From Procambarus clarkii (lineage: Eukaryota; Arthropoda; Malacostraca; Decapoda; Cambaridae): a DNA stretch of 64,000 nt. The notes under the pieces are model-generated. The model was not told the origin of the DNA. It ran no database searches and was given only the letters and a program-made list of their open reading frames with translations. A program made the translations under genes and the position numbers. The DNA lies in contig NC_091237.1 of NCBI RefSeq assembly GCF_040958095.1, positions 11,298,058 through 11,362,057 on the forward strand, in the 5' to 3' direction. Shown here piece after piece: positions 10,691-21,709 of the stretch (positions are counted from its first letter, which is position 1; each line of letters opens with the position of its first letter).

Positions 10691-13270
10691 TCCAGTCAAA
10701 GCGTGTGTCGACCTTTTGCCGAGTAGATCACCTTCCCCGGGCTGAAAGTAATAAGGCAGTAAGGGTGGGCAGAAGCGGGCATGCAGTTGTAACATGACAG
10801 GCAAGAACTCGGTTGAGAGGGGTAAACCCTAGCTGAACTAATATGGAGGAGACCTAGCTAATAAGGGTAGTGCAGGAGATAGGCATAAGAGGGAGGGAGG
10901 GGGGGTGCCTTGATGCAGGTTTTAAAAAGATTCCTTAAACAATCCTGGATGAAACCCCAAATAGAAACATTGGCACAGAAAACACTGGGGGTTGAAGGAG
11001 AATAAGTTTGTATAATAACTATACTGTAGCAATGTAAGGTAGCTAACAATTCTAATGAAACTTTCAGCGAAAGGAAGGGAGCGAAATACCGTTGCTAGGA
11101 ACAAAGGCAGGATAAGATATCCAGAAGTAAATCGGCAAGGGTGGCTCAAATACAATCGGTTATAATACAATACACAATCATAATATATATAATCAATACA
11201 TATACCATAGAACGGATATATAATATCAAGTCAATATATAAACAATAAATGGAATATAAGAAAGCAATACGTTAAGGCATATCTGTAACATGCTCGTGTC
11301 CGAAGCGCGACAAATACAACAAATTACTGTACTAAGTATGGGCGCGGGGAACATTACCCTTGGTCTCCATCTCGTGTTGGCCTCCAAATGGATGATAGAG
11401 CTGAAGAGAAGCCAAGGAATCTGCCTTAAGTAGCCATCGAGTGTAGCCTTGGATTGTTAATGAGCATCCGAGAGCAGCAGCTGTACACCGAGAACTTTGG
11501 CTACATCTTGTAGAACGGGTGCAAAGTTAAATCGACGCCAAGGAACTAGTGATCAGTAACTGTAATAAGAATACAAAGTAATATCGTAAATAATATATGA
11601 CGGCAAAGTGTGTAGGAAAATCCGACACCATTTAATATATCATACAGACATAATAATTGCTGCTGTATTACCAACAAGTTACCCATAGAAAACGTAACTT
11701 GTAGTGGAATTACCGTCTAAAGAAAACGGGATATCACCACATACCATTATAAATTCACCAGCTATTCTGCTGGGAATTATTCTTAAATACATTAGTCTTT
11801 GGACTTTACCATCATAAAACCATCTCATAAATTAACTTAATTATCAGTATTAAAGTAGAGTAAATGTGACCCTTCTATCACTTTTGACATCTGGACAATG
11901 TAAGCCAGGCGTCAGAGGAGGAAGGGGAGCCATTGTTGTGTCACCTCCGAGACGTGTGGAGCAAATTCGGCTCCTATCATATCTGGACAATGTCGGCCAG
12001 TAGCGTCAATAGTATGGAGTGTTAGACATTGCCATTGTTTATACTGAGACCAGAGGCTCACAGGAGCAAATTCGGCTCCTGTTAATTTTACTTGGACGTA
12101 GTGTTATGGAAACCAAAGGTGTACCATTGTCAACATGCTGTCAACAAATCAAGTTAAGTGTTCTTTCCGAAACCCATTATCTATCATTAGTGGCCATTAA
12201 TGTCATTGGGTAGGGTGACCCGGTTAGAACGCGAGGCAGCCTCAAACTAAAGGTAATTAAGCCAGGTCTTCATTGTTCCATGTACAGTATTTTCTCTGAT
12301 ATAGTTCGTCATATAGGTATCTGGCTTTACAGCTAGCGCCCTTTTGACAGGTCAAGACGAGGAAGCAAGACTGTGCACCAGTTACTGGGTGATGGAAGCT
12401 ACCTCAAAGAGGATAATTTGGTGTCTACACCCTAGTTATACCTGGTGGACTAACCTGCTGTACTATAAGATAAGGAACCTTTTCAATGTATGTAGTTAAT
12501 ACTGTAGTTTGATTGGCTGCATATATATTTAATTAATATAAACCCCCCCTAATGTGTAGAGGAACGATTTGTGAGTGAGATTATTGCAGAAATACAGTCC
12601 ACTTATCATTATACAAATTGCTATCGAAGTATATAAATTAACGTAAATATAAATTCTATATAAATTCATATAAATTAAATAAATATAAATCTCACAGGTC
12701 GGTTCCCACAAAGTGTCACAGTAGGAGATTAAATTAGGAAAGCGACGCCAATCCGTAATAATAATTTATGCTCATAAAATACTGAAATAACAGTAATGAT
12801 ACGGATTAACATTAATACTGTAATATAGCACAGTAAATAAGGGATATATATATAGTAATTAACGTAAGCCCTGCATGGGCGGCTGCATCCCGGCGCCACT
12901 GCATTGTCTAGTAACACTAGAGTACGGGTGAAATCTCACGATATTCCAAGTACTAGGAGCTGGGACTGAGAACCCATTGCAGGACGGGCACTCCAGAGAC
13001 AGGTGCTGTGTAACTGTGATAAGAGGAATATCCGGCTGGCGTTCTCTTCCTCGCCGCAGCAGAGGGAGGGGGGGAGGGATCCGGCTTCTTGTGGCTGCGA
13101 AAAAAGGAAAGTAAGAAGCGGGCAGAGCACAAGGAGGAATATGCAGATGAAGGCAAGGACCCAAACAAAATGATAAATGAGCTTAAATTAAACAGAATAA
13201 TATTACGTAATAAACATCAATAGCAAATAGGAACATGAGTAAATTAGCCAAGAAGGCCAAGAGGATCTTG
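10691..13270. other. Unassigned noncoding stretch with short direct duplications
   Basis: AT-rich DNA with no recognisable gene. It contains short partial duplications at 11880-12090 (listed separately), a GC-rich patch at 12880-13160 with open frames that match nothing, and an a/t-rich stretch at 12520-12700. No retrotransposon termini are identifiable. Confidence 0.55.
11885..12085. repeat. Direct duplication containing ctggacaatgt and gagcaaattcggctcct
   Basis: The segment catctggacaatgtaagccag...gtggagcaaattcggctcctat is followed by a diverged second copy, catatctggacaatgtcggccag...caggagcaaattcggctcctgt, about 90-105 bp downstream. It could be part of a terminal repeat or regulatory region of a decayed element, but no coding partner is visible. 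Confidence 0.7.
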
Positions 13271-13918
13271 TAGATCTGAGAAAGTGAAATTGACACCAGT
13301 AATTCCATCTATCATCATACTATCATGCAAGAGGAGCCACACATCTATGGATCATCCAATAAAATCAGCATGTTACTACTGCTCGGCTTAGACTCTGTTA
13401 CAAGTCTCTCTGGGAATTCTCATTACCTGCTGATGTAGACCTGACCAAATGTAAACTCAAAATTATTCGCACACCCTCCGTCACTGTGATGGAGTGCGAA
13501 AAGATACGTGAATTTAGAGACAATTCTATAACCAATGTTCCAGCGATGTGTCAATATTTCATTCAAAATCTGCTACCAGAAATTTTAGCCAAATATCCCC
13601 AGTTTGCTAACTGTAGATAACTAAGCGATTGTAACCTATCCACCGCTGCCCACTGGATGGGGGGCGGTGTGCAGGACAAACAAATTTTGACACTAGCTCT
13701 CCATATGTGTCAGTTGCTTAATTTAGAACCTGTACTTGAGGTCGATCTCGAACCCATTGTTGATGTGATGACATATTGAATTTTGTAACTAGCTCATCAA
13801 GATTGTAACTTGCTTAGCTAAATGAATTGTGGGGTTCAATCCCTGAGCCCATTATGTGCCTCTGTAACCCTTTCCACTACCGCCCACAAGATGGGTATGG
13901 GGTGCATAATAAATGAAC
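13271..13918 (+). mobile_element. LINE-C 3' end, copy 1
   Basis: Closely similar to 59983-60636. It starts tagatctgag..aaagtgaaattgacacc, encodes a decayed C-terminal tail of ORF2 (LLLLG..., then LRH-type CCHC sequence broken by stops), and continues with a long 3' UTR containing ccaccgctgcccactggatgggg and ending at gtgcataataaatgaacta. Fragment only; the polymerase is absent. Confidence 0.82.
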
Positions 13919-14964
13919 TAAGGCCAAGAGGCCAAAGACCGTTATGCTAAATAAGCATAAACAACAACAGTAGCAGGAGACTAGTAGAAAACGATAATAA
14001 CGAATAAAGCAGAGGGAGGGGAGAAGTAAGGCAACTAAAACCCAGACCGAATAATAAAACTTAAATTAGTAATAGCATGATACAATATTAACAACATTCA
14101 TGGTGTTAGGCAAGGGCCAGAAGCCAAAAGGGAATGGATAAGAGATCAATAATACCAAGGAAAGTGACCATCAATTGCAAATAGTAACAAGTAGAGAGTA
14201 ACTGCCAAAGACCATAAGCAAAGTAGGCTTAAAACAATATAGTAGCAGAAAACCCAGACTAAACTATAATTACAAATAATAGCAGAGTGGGGGGGGGCCA
14301 AAGCGAGGCAACCGTAAACCCGAACTGAATAGAAAAGGACTTAAATATATAAAAATGTAATAAATAATATATTGACACCAGTCAACATGAAAAGCAGCTA
14401 GCAGCCGTCTGGGATTCGTCGTGAAGTCGTCTCTGACGCCAACTGGAGATCTTTTAATCATCCTGGATCAGGAAGGCACCAAAGAGGCATCGTGCAGACA
14501 TCCAGAAGTCGTCTTAGTCAACACTAAGTCACCTTACAGGCGATCGCAAACATTCGCTACTACAGGAAGACCTGGACAAACTGGAGGAAAGGTCTAGAAA
14601 AAGGCTGCTAAAGTTCAACTCGGGAAAGTGTAAGGTAAAGAAATTAGTCGAAGGGAGCAGGAAGCTGAACACAAGGTACCACCTGGGAGGAGAAATCCTG
14701 CAAGTCAAATTGAGAGAGACCTGGGGGTTGATATCACGCCTAATCTGTCCCCATAGGCCCACATCAAAAGAACCAACAGTGGCATATACTAGTCTGGCCA
14801 ACATAAGCCAGCCAGCATAGCACTCGTTACCATAAAGAATGTAACGAGCAGAGTAATAACTTTGGTCTAACAACGTAACGTCAGTATTCCGAGTTTAGCG
14901 GCTGAAAGTACTACCCAAAGAGTACATAATATGTAAGCAGTAAACCAAGACAAGAATAAAAGGG
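13919..14964. other. Unassigned noncoding stretch with imperfect tandem repeat
   Basis: Two diverged units are visible at about 13995-14080 and 14270-14350. They share gcagag(g/t)g(a/g)ggg, aggcaac, aaacccagac/aaacccgaac and cttaaat. The motif ggccaagaggcc is at 13922. No coding content is recognisable; the open frame at 14529-14873 on the minus strand matches nothing I know. Confidence 0.5.
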
Positions 14965-15925
14965 GGGAAAACGGGTTACCTGGTTGATGGGGTTCTGGGA
15001 GTTGTTCTACTCCCCAAGCCCGGCCCGAGGCCAGGCTTGACTTGTGAGAGTTTGGTCCACTAGACTGTTGCTTGGAGCGGCCCGCAGGCCCACCACAGCC
15101 CGGTTGGTCCCGCACTCGGAGGAATAAATCTAGTTTCCTCTTGAAAATGTCCACGGTTGTTCCGGCAATATTTCTTATGCTTGCTGGGAGGACGTTGAAC
15201 AACCGCGGACCTCTGATGTTTATACAGTGTTCTCTGATTGTGCCTATGGCACCTCTGCTCTTCACTGGTTCTATTCTACATTTTCTTCCATATCGTTCAC
15301 TCCAGTACGTTATTTTACTGTGTAGATTTGGTACTTGGCCCTCCAGTATCTTCCAGATGTATATTATTTGATATCTCTCTCGTCTTTCTAGTGAGTACAT
15401 TCGGAGGGCTTTAAGACGGTCCCAATAATTTAGGTACTTTATTGCGTCTATGCGTGCCGTATATGTTCTCTGTATTCCCTCTACTTCAGCAATCTCTCCT
15501 GCTCTGAAGGGGGAAGTGAGTACTGAGCAGTACTCAAGACGGGACAAAAGTGACTAAGTACAACCATTGTGATGGGATCCCTGGATTTGAAAGTTCTCGT
15601 GATCCATCCTATCATTTTTCTGGCTGTCGCAATATTTGCTTGGTTATGCTCCTTAAACGTTAGGTCGTCAGACATTATTATTCCCAAATCCTTTACATGC
15701 TGTTTTCCTACTATGGGCACATTTGATTGTTTTGTACTCTGTATTATGTTTAAGGTCCTCATTTTTACCGTACCCGAGTACCCGGAATTTATCACTTAAA
15801 CATGTTATTTTCTGATGCCCAGTCGAAAACTATTAATATCAGCTTGAAGCTTTTCAATGTCTTCAGCCGAGGTAATTTTCATACTGATTTTTGTGTCATC
15901 TGCAGGGTGAACAAAATTGCCACTG
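14965..15925 (-). mobile_element. CR1-like LINE copy, 5'-truncated (LINE-B relative)
   Basis: Minus-strand fragment covering the RT thumb and C-terminus. The 3' UTR contains actctcacaagtcaagcc and ggcttggggagtagaacaac and ends in atcaaccaggta. It is related to LINE-B at 33767-36244 by protein, but the 3' tail differs, so the two belong to separate subfamilies. The 5' end is near 15925 and no target duplication was identified. Confidence 0.82.
15060..15910 (-). pseudogene. CR1-like LINE RT C-terminus, frameshifted
   Basis: From 15910 the frame reads a segment after the FADD motif. It then reads KDLGIIMSDDLTFKEH, ARKMIGWITRTFKSRD, and, after a frameshift near 15540, SRLEYCSVLTSPFRAGEI, YLNYWDRLKALRMYSLERR and NIRGPRLFNVLP. 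The same blocks occur in the intact LINE-B ORF (KDLGVLMSEDLTFKEH and others). Catalytic RT motifs lie upstream of the truncation, so it is inactive. Confidence 0.85.
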
Positions 15926-17189
15926 AAGTGCCAAAGCCGCAAAGGAGTTTGCACCCAATGGCGCAATGGAGCCGACCCGTAAAAGAATTAATACCGAACT
16001 GAAATACTAAAGGCCAAAAGGCTCTCCGTCACACAGGACGGAGAGGAGAATGAGCTCAACCGCAAAGGCAGGAAGAGCCAGAGAAAAGTATCACCCGTTT
16101 TAAATAAACGGCACGTAAACCAAATCTGCCAAGAGCCTTAAACAAGCAATACCGTAAACAGTAAGGAGGGGAAACTGGAGAAAATGTTTTGAATACAACA
16201 TATAACAAAGCCGCACCTGACGCGCTGTGCCACCGGATTGGCACCTGAATACCTGAAGAACCCAAGGTCAAAGCACCACCAAGGCAGGCTAAAGAGCCCT
16301 GAAACTATTAGAAAGAGCGAGACTTCCTCCAAGCAGGAGGGCTGGGACTGAAAAGCCAGAGACGGACGGGCCCCCCCAGGGGCAGGAACAAAGTGGCAGG
16401 GAGCAATACTGATCGAATCTAATACAATGTGCTAGAAGAGCAGTAACAAAACCAGCAGTGGGCCGCAGAAGCATATGAAGGTAGCCAAATAATACGTGAA
16501 GTGTGGAAAGCAGGCCTGCAGAATCACAAGGCAAGACAAGTACCGACTTGGTTGCTGGTAAGGCTACTGCCGAATTAAGACGTAGCACATAAGAAATAAC
16601 ACTGCTCTGTACCCGTAAATATGAGTTAAGAGTTAAATATATGAATATGGTAAATCAACGTCGCACAGGGAGAACCGCAGCAGAAGTAGTATGCCCAACT
16701 GTGAGCAATTATGCTCTAAATAAGACTAATAAACTCAATTAAGAATAGCCGAAAGTAAACAAGTGTAATAAACCAATACTACAAAAATTGCAAAGTTAAT
16801 ACAGCACAAAGCTTTGGCTGGGAAGGCCAATGCCGCATGATAATTGCGCTCATAATAAAAAGAAACTGGGCGTTAATCGTAATGATATGAGCAGTATTAA
16901 TACCATATAAATTTTAGCATCACCGGGGACTGTCATTAAATGTTAAATCCAAGACGTAAAACAAATTTGTAAATAAATTTAAAACGCCACCGAACAGGTG
17001 CAAACAGGAAATGACAAGAGTAAGGTCAAGCACAATATGGAAAACTATAAATAGCGAAATGAAAAACGTTCCACATTGGGAGGGGAAAGTAGGCAGGGAA
17101 GCCTTAACATTAAATCAACATTAATGTAGCATGTATAACAAACACCAATGGACAAAAAAAAAAATAAAAAAACATTGCTAAATGTAAAC
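15926..17189. other. Unassigned noncoding stretch
   Basis: Nothing recognisable. Minus-strand open frames at 16056-16588 overlap each other and have no family resemblance. Short motifs of the form ggccaaaaggc occur near 16010 and aaggccaatgcc near 16826. Confidence 0.5.
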
Positions 17190-17194
17190 TAAAA

Positions 17195-18425
17195 TCCTGC
17201 CCCGGAACACCAGCAGCTGGAACATCTGCAGCTGGACATCGGCAACTGGAGCATCAACATCTGCTGAAGATAAATAGCGGCAACTGGCCACCAGGGAAAA
17301 CTTCAGTGGGAAGTAGTAACCCAACTGCAAGACATGTAGGGACCATTAGAACCTGGGAGCTAGCGTTATGGGAACGCCGGGAACGAACTGAAGCTAAAGC
17401 TGAAGCTTTCCCCGCCAAAAGGGGGTTAGAATATCAGCAACTAGCACGTCAGCAGCTGGAATAATGCTGAAACAGCAACAGCTGTAACATCGACGGCTGG
17501 GACAGCGACAGCTAGAACATCAGCAGCTGCTATAGATACAAAATTAGCAGCAACGGGCCAAGGGGGAACTGCAATAAATTTTTGCTCAAATAAGGCTGGA
17601 ATATAACTTTAGAGAAAACGGGATTAATACATGAAGCTGAAAATAAATACAATAAAACAAAAGGAATAATAGGCACAACGTAAGCTGGAACGCTTCAGCT
17701 GGAACCCCGCCCGCTGGAACTCCGGGGGCTGAAACGAGAGCAGGAACGTCCACGGCACGAACCTCGAAGCTGGAACGCAGTAGCATGTACATTAACAGTT
17801 GCGACCGCATCAAGTGGAACAACTTCAGCCGGAACATGGCAGCTGGTCCAACAACCGCTGGACCATGTTCCACCTGAACAGCAGCAAGCTGAGACGGCAA
17901 CACCCACAGCAGCTGGAACACCGACTGCCAGGAACGTCAGCAGCCGGAACACCAACAGCTGCACACCAAAACTGAAGCAACAACGTAGTAAGACCGGCGG
18001 CTCTGACACTAGGGCAGACAGCTGGACCAGCTGCAACCGCCTCAACCGAGCATCAGCCGCTAGAACACAGCGGCAGGGACATCTGAATAACATTGTCGGC
18101 TTAACTCATCACAGGAAGAACGTCGGCTGGACAGGGAACACGGCAAACATCTCGGGAAGAACGTCGGCTGGACATCTACCCCTGAACGAAGGCAGCTAGG
18201 ACGGCAGCGGCTGTGACAACCACGGCAATGTCCGCACCAGCTGGGGAGCGACAGCTGCCAAAGCCAGCAGAAGGATCGGGGCTACACCGGGGGAACATCA
18301 GAAGAACCCAGCGGCCTAAGGCCACGGTTCCTTCCGGGCTACACCGGGCAGACGAGGCGTCTGGGTAACTAGCAACCAAGGTGGTCTCCGTTCTTCTGGG
18401 CTACACCGGGCAGACGAGGCGTCTC
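17195..18425. repeat. Degenerate CAGCTGGAAC-type array
   Basis: A GC-rich block in which agctggaac, cagcagctgg and aacatc motifs recur irregularly over more than 1 kb. Near the right end are longer repeats: cgggaagaacgtcggctgg twice at 18110-18175, and ggctacaccgggcagacgaggcgtct twice at 18337 and 18397. Minus-strand open frames (for example 17695-18093) are Ala/Val/Ser-rich consequences of the repeat. I regard it as a decayed minisatellite and not as a gene. Confidence 0.7.
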
Positions 18426-19690
18426 TTTGGACGAATATTTTACATCAATGTTCACAATACAATGATTACAAAACCCAATACAGTACGCAGAAATGTTTGA
18501 AACGAGTAAAGATAATGAATTAAGGAATATTCCCATAACGTAAAGCAAACTGAAAAATCCCCCGGACAAATTAAAGTCAATGTCCCAGGTGTGAATGGAA
18601 TGAAATCCAAAATTGTAAATTAACTCGCCGAAGAACTACCACAAACTCTTATTCAGATAATCTCTACACCAAGGGAAAGTCCCATCACCCCCCTAAATTT
18701 GGAAATACGAAAATGTCAACATTAACTTAAAAAATGTAGAAATAGCAAACTAGAAAACTACCGAACCTCACGTCCACAAGCTCATTGAGAAAATCCTCAG
18801 AAGGAATTGTTCACCATAGTCTAGTAAAATCAACACTAACATGGATTTGTTAAATATATCCTGCATTACTAACCTAATCAGTTTTGTAATCGGTTATTCA
18901 GGCAAAGGACTTTCAGTATACATGGACGCCTCAAGTTTTTAACAAGACACCACATGAATTACTAAAAAGTAAATTAGAAGCACATTAATTAACAAATGGT
19001 AAAATACAGGGAGCCCTACACGTACGTATGTCAATTCACAAAAAAGTCCTCACCGGAAACTGTAGAACGCCGCTATGTTTAACGTCAGTGAAGTTAGAGT
19101 ATTCTCCGGTGTAGTGATGACAACCACGTCCTCCTCCGGCCCCTTCCCGGTGACCACTGCAGGGCAGCCGGCGTCAACCGCCTCCTGGTACCAAGTGCTC
19201 TTCTGACGTCACAAGCTCATGCAATAACCAATTAAATGCTGTCCCGCAATTGCTGTTTTCAATACTTCATTCAAAATAACAAAACTTTATTTACCAACTA
19301 TTATAAAAATATTTTGGCAAATGGTAAACACGATATATGAAGGGTTGGAATATACAAGATCTCGATGGTGGTGCTGGCAATACTGCCTCCTCCGGTAACT
19401 GCCTTCCCAACCATCAACATACTCCCTCTAATTATCAGACATTTGTACCTATACCTATACACAGTTTCATTAACACTTTCATACATTGCACCGTTGTAAA
19501 ACGCATACAACACCATGGTTATTTAATTTCTTCATTCAAAATACTGTAATATACTAGCAAAAATTTTATCCACGTTTCTGAACCCATTGACTAAACTCTC
19601 CATCACCACCCATAAAATATGGGGCCACAAAATACACTTGAACATTTTAATTGTTTGTAAAGCATATAAATATATAATACTCGACTTACT
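18426..19690. other. Unassigned noncoding stretch
   Basis: AT-rich sequence. At about 18760-18990 there are faint remnants of LINE-A-like RT (aggcaaaggactttcagtatacatggacgcctc; caagacaccacatgaattac), matching the VYMDFAKAFDKVPHE region in diverged form. Nothing else is recognisable. Confidence 0.5.
18770..19010 (+). mobile_element. Possible highly decayed LINE-A RT fragment
   Basis: The sequence tcacgtccacaagctcattgagaaaatcctcagaaggaattgttcacc parallels 33045-33090 of LINE-A (catctgcaagctcatggagagaatcctcaggaaggg...). Further on, atggatttgttaaa and gacaccacatgaattac parallel 33125 and 33252. Similarity is partial and indels are frequent, so the extent is approximate. Confidence 0.6.
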
Positions 19691-19872
19691 AACCACTTGG
19701 GTTGGACAGTAGAGCAACGGTCTTGCTTCATGCAGGTCGGCGTTCAATTCCCGACCGTCCAAGTGGTTGGGTACCATTCCTTCCCCCTGTCCCATCCCAA
19801 ATCCTTATCCTGATCCCTTTCCAGTGCTATATAGTCGTAATGGCTTAGCGCTTTCCGCTTGATAGTGCCCTT
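19691..19872 (+). mobile_element. tRNA-derived SINE (type 2)
   Basis: The head can fold as a tRNA: aaccacttgg pairs with ccaagtggtt, and an A-box-like ggacagtagagc and a B-box-like ggcgttcaattcc lie in between. After the head comes a body, ggtaccattccttcc...ccatcccaaatccttatcctga...gtgctatatagtcgtaatgg. The body recurs without the tRNA head at 51595-51722, which marks it as a dispersed family and not a tRNA gene. Confidence 0.8.
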
Positions 19873-20006
19873 CCCTTCCTTTGCTGCCTCGGGATGGAGA
19901 AGGAACTGATCCATTACGCACTCTTGACCTCATAATTTTGTTAACAAGCAAATTTTTTTAGTTCGTTTAGATTAAATGCCGGGGTTGGAAAACCCCAACA
20001 GGAAAG

Positions 20007-20097
20007 ATGGTCGGGGGAGGGGACCTTTGAGAAACCTCCACCTTCCAATCCCCGTCGAGGCCACTATAGGAACATGGTGACCTCTCAGGTAAATTTG
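20007..20097 (+). mobile_element. LINE-A 3' UTR fragment
   Basis: The stretch gggggaggggacctttga...ccgtcgaggccactatagg...ctctcaggtaaat matches the 3' end of LINE-A at 36776-36850 (gggggggggacctttgacaagccgcc...tcgtcgatgccactgg...ctcgggtaaatc). Less than 100 bp is retained. Confidence 0.65.
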
Positions 20098-20104
20098 CTA
20101 GTTT

Positions 20105-20500
20105 AACTCTCATGTCACCTCCCAGGGCTCCCCCCACTCCCATGCCACCTCCCACGGCTCCCCCCCACTCCCATTCTACCTCCCACGGCTCCCCCACTCC
20201 CATTCTACCTACCACGGCTCCCCCACTCCCATGGCTTCCCCCACTCCCATGCCACCTCCCAGGGCTTCCCCCACTCCCATGCCACCTCCCAGGGCTTCCC
20301 CCACTCCCATGCCACCTCCCAGGGCTTCCCCCACTCCCATGGCTTCGCCCACACCCATGCCACCTCCCACGGCTCCAACCACTCCCAGGGCTCCCTCACT
20401 CCCATGCCACCTCCCAAGGCTCCCAACTCCAATGCCACTCCCAGGGCTCCCCCTACTCCCATGCCATCTCCCAGGGGCTCCTCCACTTCCATGCAGTAAG
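20105..20500. repeat. 30-bp proline-rich minisatellite
   Basis: About 12 diverged units of cccactcccatgccacctcccagggcttcc. All three frames stay open and give Pro/Thr/Met- or Gly/Trp-rich translations. I treat those open frames as products of the repeat. Confidence 0.9.
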
Positions 20501-20980
20501 ACGGCTCTAGGCACGTGGTAGTGTTCCCTACTGAAATTATCTAATTGGGCTACATAGTATGCATGCAGCATGGAAAAGACACGTCGACAAACACCTGAAA
20601 TCTTTTATTCCATTTTAGGAGTATGGTGGCCCATACTTCTAAAGTTAAACCAGTTTTAAATTCATCCAGCTAAATATGAGTATCTTGTTTCTACCATTAC
20701 TGCTGACACACCTCTTACCCCAGGTCTGGAAGAAAAGTCCATATGATTATGGGTAAATTTGTCATATGCCTGCCCTATAATTCTGTGGGTCCGTCGTTGC
20801 AGATCCAGTGTTATTCACGAACGAACTGGGTTTGCACTTTTCAGCCTTTCACTCCGGTACTAGTCATCCTCCTACTTTCCTTTTTCGTGAGGCCTCTGGG
20901 TAGTCTCAGTGACCAGATGAGGGATACATCTCGTTCACACAACTGGGCACATAACTAGATTGTGTGCCCCTTCAATAGTT
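20501..20980. other. Unassigned stretch
   Basis: No known element or gene recognised. It includes a moderately GC-balanced section, 20740-20950, with an open frame of 71 codons that matches nothing. Confidence 0.45.
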
Positions 20981-21120
20981 TAGATTAATTCATTTATTAT
21001 GCACTGCATACCTATCCTGTGGGCAGTAGTGGAAAGGCTTAGAGGGACATAGTGGGCTCAAGGACTGAACCCCAAAATTCATTTAGCTAAGCAAGTTAGT
21101 CTTGATAACCTAGTTACAAA
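20981..21120 (-). mobile_element. LINE-C 3' UTR fragment, inverted
   Basis: Reverse complement of the LINE-C tail: it contains ctgtgggcagtagtggaaagg, ggctcaaggactgaaccccaaa and ttcatttagctaagcaagtta, matching 59481-59605 on the opposite strand. Confidence 0.8.
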
Positions 21121-21494
21121 ATCCTCAACAACCAGCTGAATGTGTCCTTGAAGACTAGAAATTTCAGCACTGATGTCATCTTAAATTTCCTCCTCCCTGT
21201 GGCTCAAGAACCTTGGAAATTGTACATATAATGGTCAGCCACTGTCAGTGTTGAGGACAAGAGTGAGTAAGAAGTACTGTAGTGTGCTTGTGAGTAAACT
21301 ACGTTTGTACCACGAATTGGAATAAACAGTCTTGCATCTGTGGCGTGCCTGTGAGGCATAGTCCAGTTTGATTCATGTGTCAGGCACCTGAAGAAGTGGT
21401 GGAATCAAACTGGAGATGCTGTAATCCAAACTAACCTGACATGTCCAGCATTGAGTTAGAATTCTCATAAGTGTTACAGGGTAATACTTAACAC
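21121..21494. other. Unassigned stretch with short inverted motif
   Basis: No gene recognised. The words agtttgattc (21366) and aatcaaact (21403) form a short inverted pair around ggcacctgaagaagtgg. Confidence 0.4.
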
Positions 21495-21685
21495 GGCGAA
21501 CGATATAAAAGATATCTGACTATCTGATAAGGATTCTATCGAGGGACAAGTGACCACGAGCGACAGTCGGGAAGCAAGACACATGCACGTCCTGGAAGTC
21601 AGGACGTTCACCAAGGATATACACGCCCATAAGGATAATAAGGAGCAGGACAGTGCACCATTAAGTGCCCGTAAGTTAAACCTGT
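21495..21685 (-). mobile_element. LINE-R 3' fragment, inverted
   Basis: Matches the minus-strand copy at 40373-40560: gacaagtgacc, gaagcaagacacatgcacgtcctggaagtcaggacgttcac, and the codons for the YCPNC...H...C tail in reverse. It ends 24 bp before the left end of the Tigger element. Confidence 0.75.
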
Positions 21686-21709
21686 ATGGAACAGTAGTTT
21701 ATATATATA

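Noticed and set aside
19691-19772. Functional tRNA gene on the plus strand
   Set aside because: A tRNA-like fold exists, but the attached body recurs at 51595, marking a SINE.
20105-20510. Proline- or glycine/tryptophan-rich proteins in the 20.1-20.5 kb repeat
   Set aside because: Several frames on both strands are open at once through a 30-bp minisatellite; no start context, exon structure or family.
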